Positions 5,766 through 6,300 of a stretch of 6,300 nucleotides of DNA are shown in pieces. Source of the stretch: an uncultured Oscillospiraceae bacterium (GTDB lineage Bacteria > Bacillota > Clostridia > Oscillospirales > Oscillospiraceae); assembly GCA_934569215.1 (NCBI GenBank), contig CAKTKF010000076.1, positions 1 through 6,300 of the forward strand, read 5' to 3'. Each line of letters begins with the position of its first letter. Positions within the stretch are counted from its first letter, which is position 1. The notes beneath the pieces were generated by a model. It did no database searches. It was not told where the DNA came from and saw only the letters and a program-made list of their open reading frames with translations. The translations under genes were made by a program, and so were the position numbers.

Positions 5766-6300
5766 ATGAAGAAAACGGTATTAAGAGAATACGCCCGCCT
5801 GATCGTCCGCAGCGGCGTCAACGTCCGGAAGGGACAGGAGGTGCTGATTTACGCCGATCTTGACCAGCCGGAATTTGTGCAGATGGTCGTGGAGGAAGCC
5901 TACAAGGCCAAGGCGAAGAAGGTCAGCGTGGAGTGGAACTATCAGCCTCTGCAGAAGCTCCATGTCCGCCACCAGTCCGTCAAGACCATGGGCGAGGTTC
6001 CCGAGTGGCAGAAGGCCAGATGGCAGCACTACGTGGACGTGGTTCCCTGCCGTATCCACCTGATTTCCGAAGATCCCGACGGCCTGAAGGGCATCAACAT
6101 GGCGAAGCTGGCCAAGGCCCGGCAGATGCGCTACCCCATCGTGAAGCCCTACAGCGACCAGCTGGAAAACAAGGAACAGTGGTGCATCGCCGCTGTCCCC
6201 GGTGCGGCCTGGGCGAAGAAGGTATTCCCCGGAATGCGCACCAGCACCGCCATGGAGAAGCTGTGGGAGGCCATCCTGTTCACCTCCCGCGTGACCGATG
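5766..6300 (+). CDS. M29-family aminopeptidase, N-terminal part (runs off the window)
   Basis: The first 178 codons of a leucyl-type metallo-aminopeptidase (AmpS/PepS, peptidase family M29) are present; family members are near 410 residues, so the window holds a little under half. The N-terminus MKKTVLREYARLIVRSGVNV followed by RKGQEVLIYADLDQPEFVQMVVEEAYKAKAKKVSVEW is typical: a short helix, then a strand and a helix that form the first part of the N-terminal domain. The metal-binding Glu, His and Asp residues of the family lie in the C-terminal half, beyond the window, so activity cannot be judged. These enzymes remove N-terminal residues from peptides in the cytoplasm. The ATG at 5766 has AAGGAGA 10 bases upstream, a good ribosome site. 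The gene is divergent from the methyltransferase gene. Confidence 0.88.
   Translation, partial: MKKTVLREYARLIVRSGVNVRKGQEVLIYADLDQPEFVQMVVEEAYKAKAKKVSVEWNYQPLQKLHVRHQSVKTMGEVPEWQKARWQHYVDVVPCRIHLISEDPDGLKGINMAKLAKARQMRYPIVKPYSDQLENKEQWCIAAVPGAAWAKKVFPGMRTSTAMEKLWEAILFTSRVTD

Overview
The window is GC-rich and gene-dense. Its gene types and promoter style suggest a Gram-positive, gut-type Clostridia, most likely of the Oscillospiraceae/Ruminococcaceae group. That placement is inferred from remembered protein families, not from a search. There are six protein-coding loci, no RNA genes, no mobile elements and no CRISPR array.

Layout from left to right. (1) 18-1850, plus strand: a multi-pass membrane glucosyltransferase of the GtrII type, whose 5' end may lie off the window. 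It converges on the next locus, and the two share a strong bidirectional terminator at 1862-1898. (2) 1914-2226, minus strand: a small protein with an N-terminal hydrophobic segment and a Glu/Ala/Pro-rich acidic tail. Its good ribosome binding site and ATG are out of frame with the body because of one extra base after codon 2. The frame is clear and protein-like, yet it has no usable start of its own. (3) 2332-3129 and 3131-4549, minus strand: a two-gene unit encoding a membrane protein with a C-terminal E2-type acyltransferase-like domain, then a short biotin-protein ligase (BirA without the DNA-binding domain). Its extended -10 promoter lies so close to the first ATG that the transcript should be leaderless. 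(4) 4668-5537, minus strand: a stand-alone homocysteine S-methyltransferase-family enzyme with all three zinc-binding cysteines, followed by its own terminator. (5) 5766-6300, plus strand: the first 178 codons of an M29-family aminopeptidase, transcribed divergently from the methyltransferase. The two promoters sit back to back with their -35 boxes only 6 bases apart.

Most of the content is ordinary housekeeping: cofactor attachment, methionine/one-carbon metabolism, peptide turnover and cell-surface glycosylation. The points that deserve a second look are the frameshifted small gene, the E2-like domain in which Glu replaces the catalytic His and which is fused to a membrane region, and the leaderless promoter. 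I did not find a convincing new multi-gene system.
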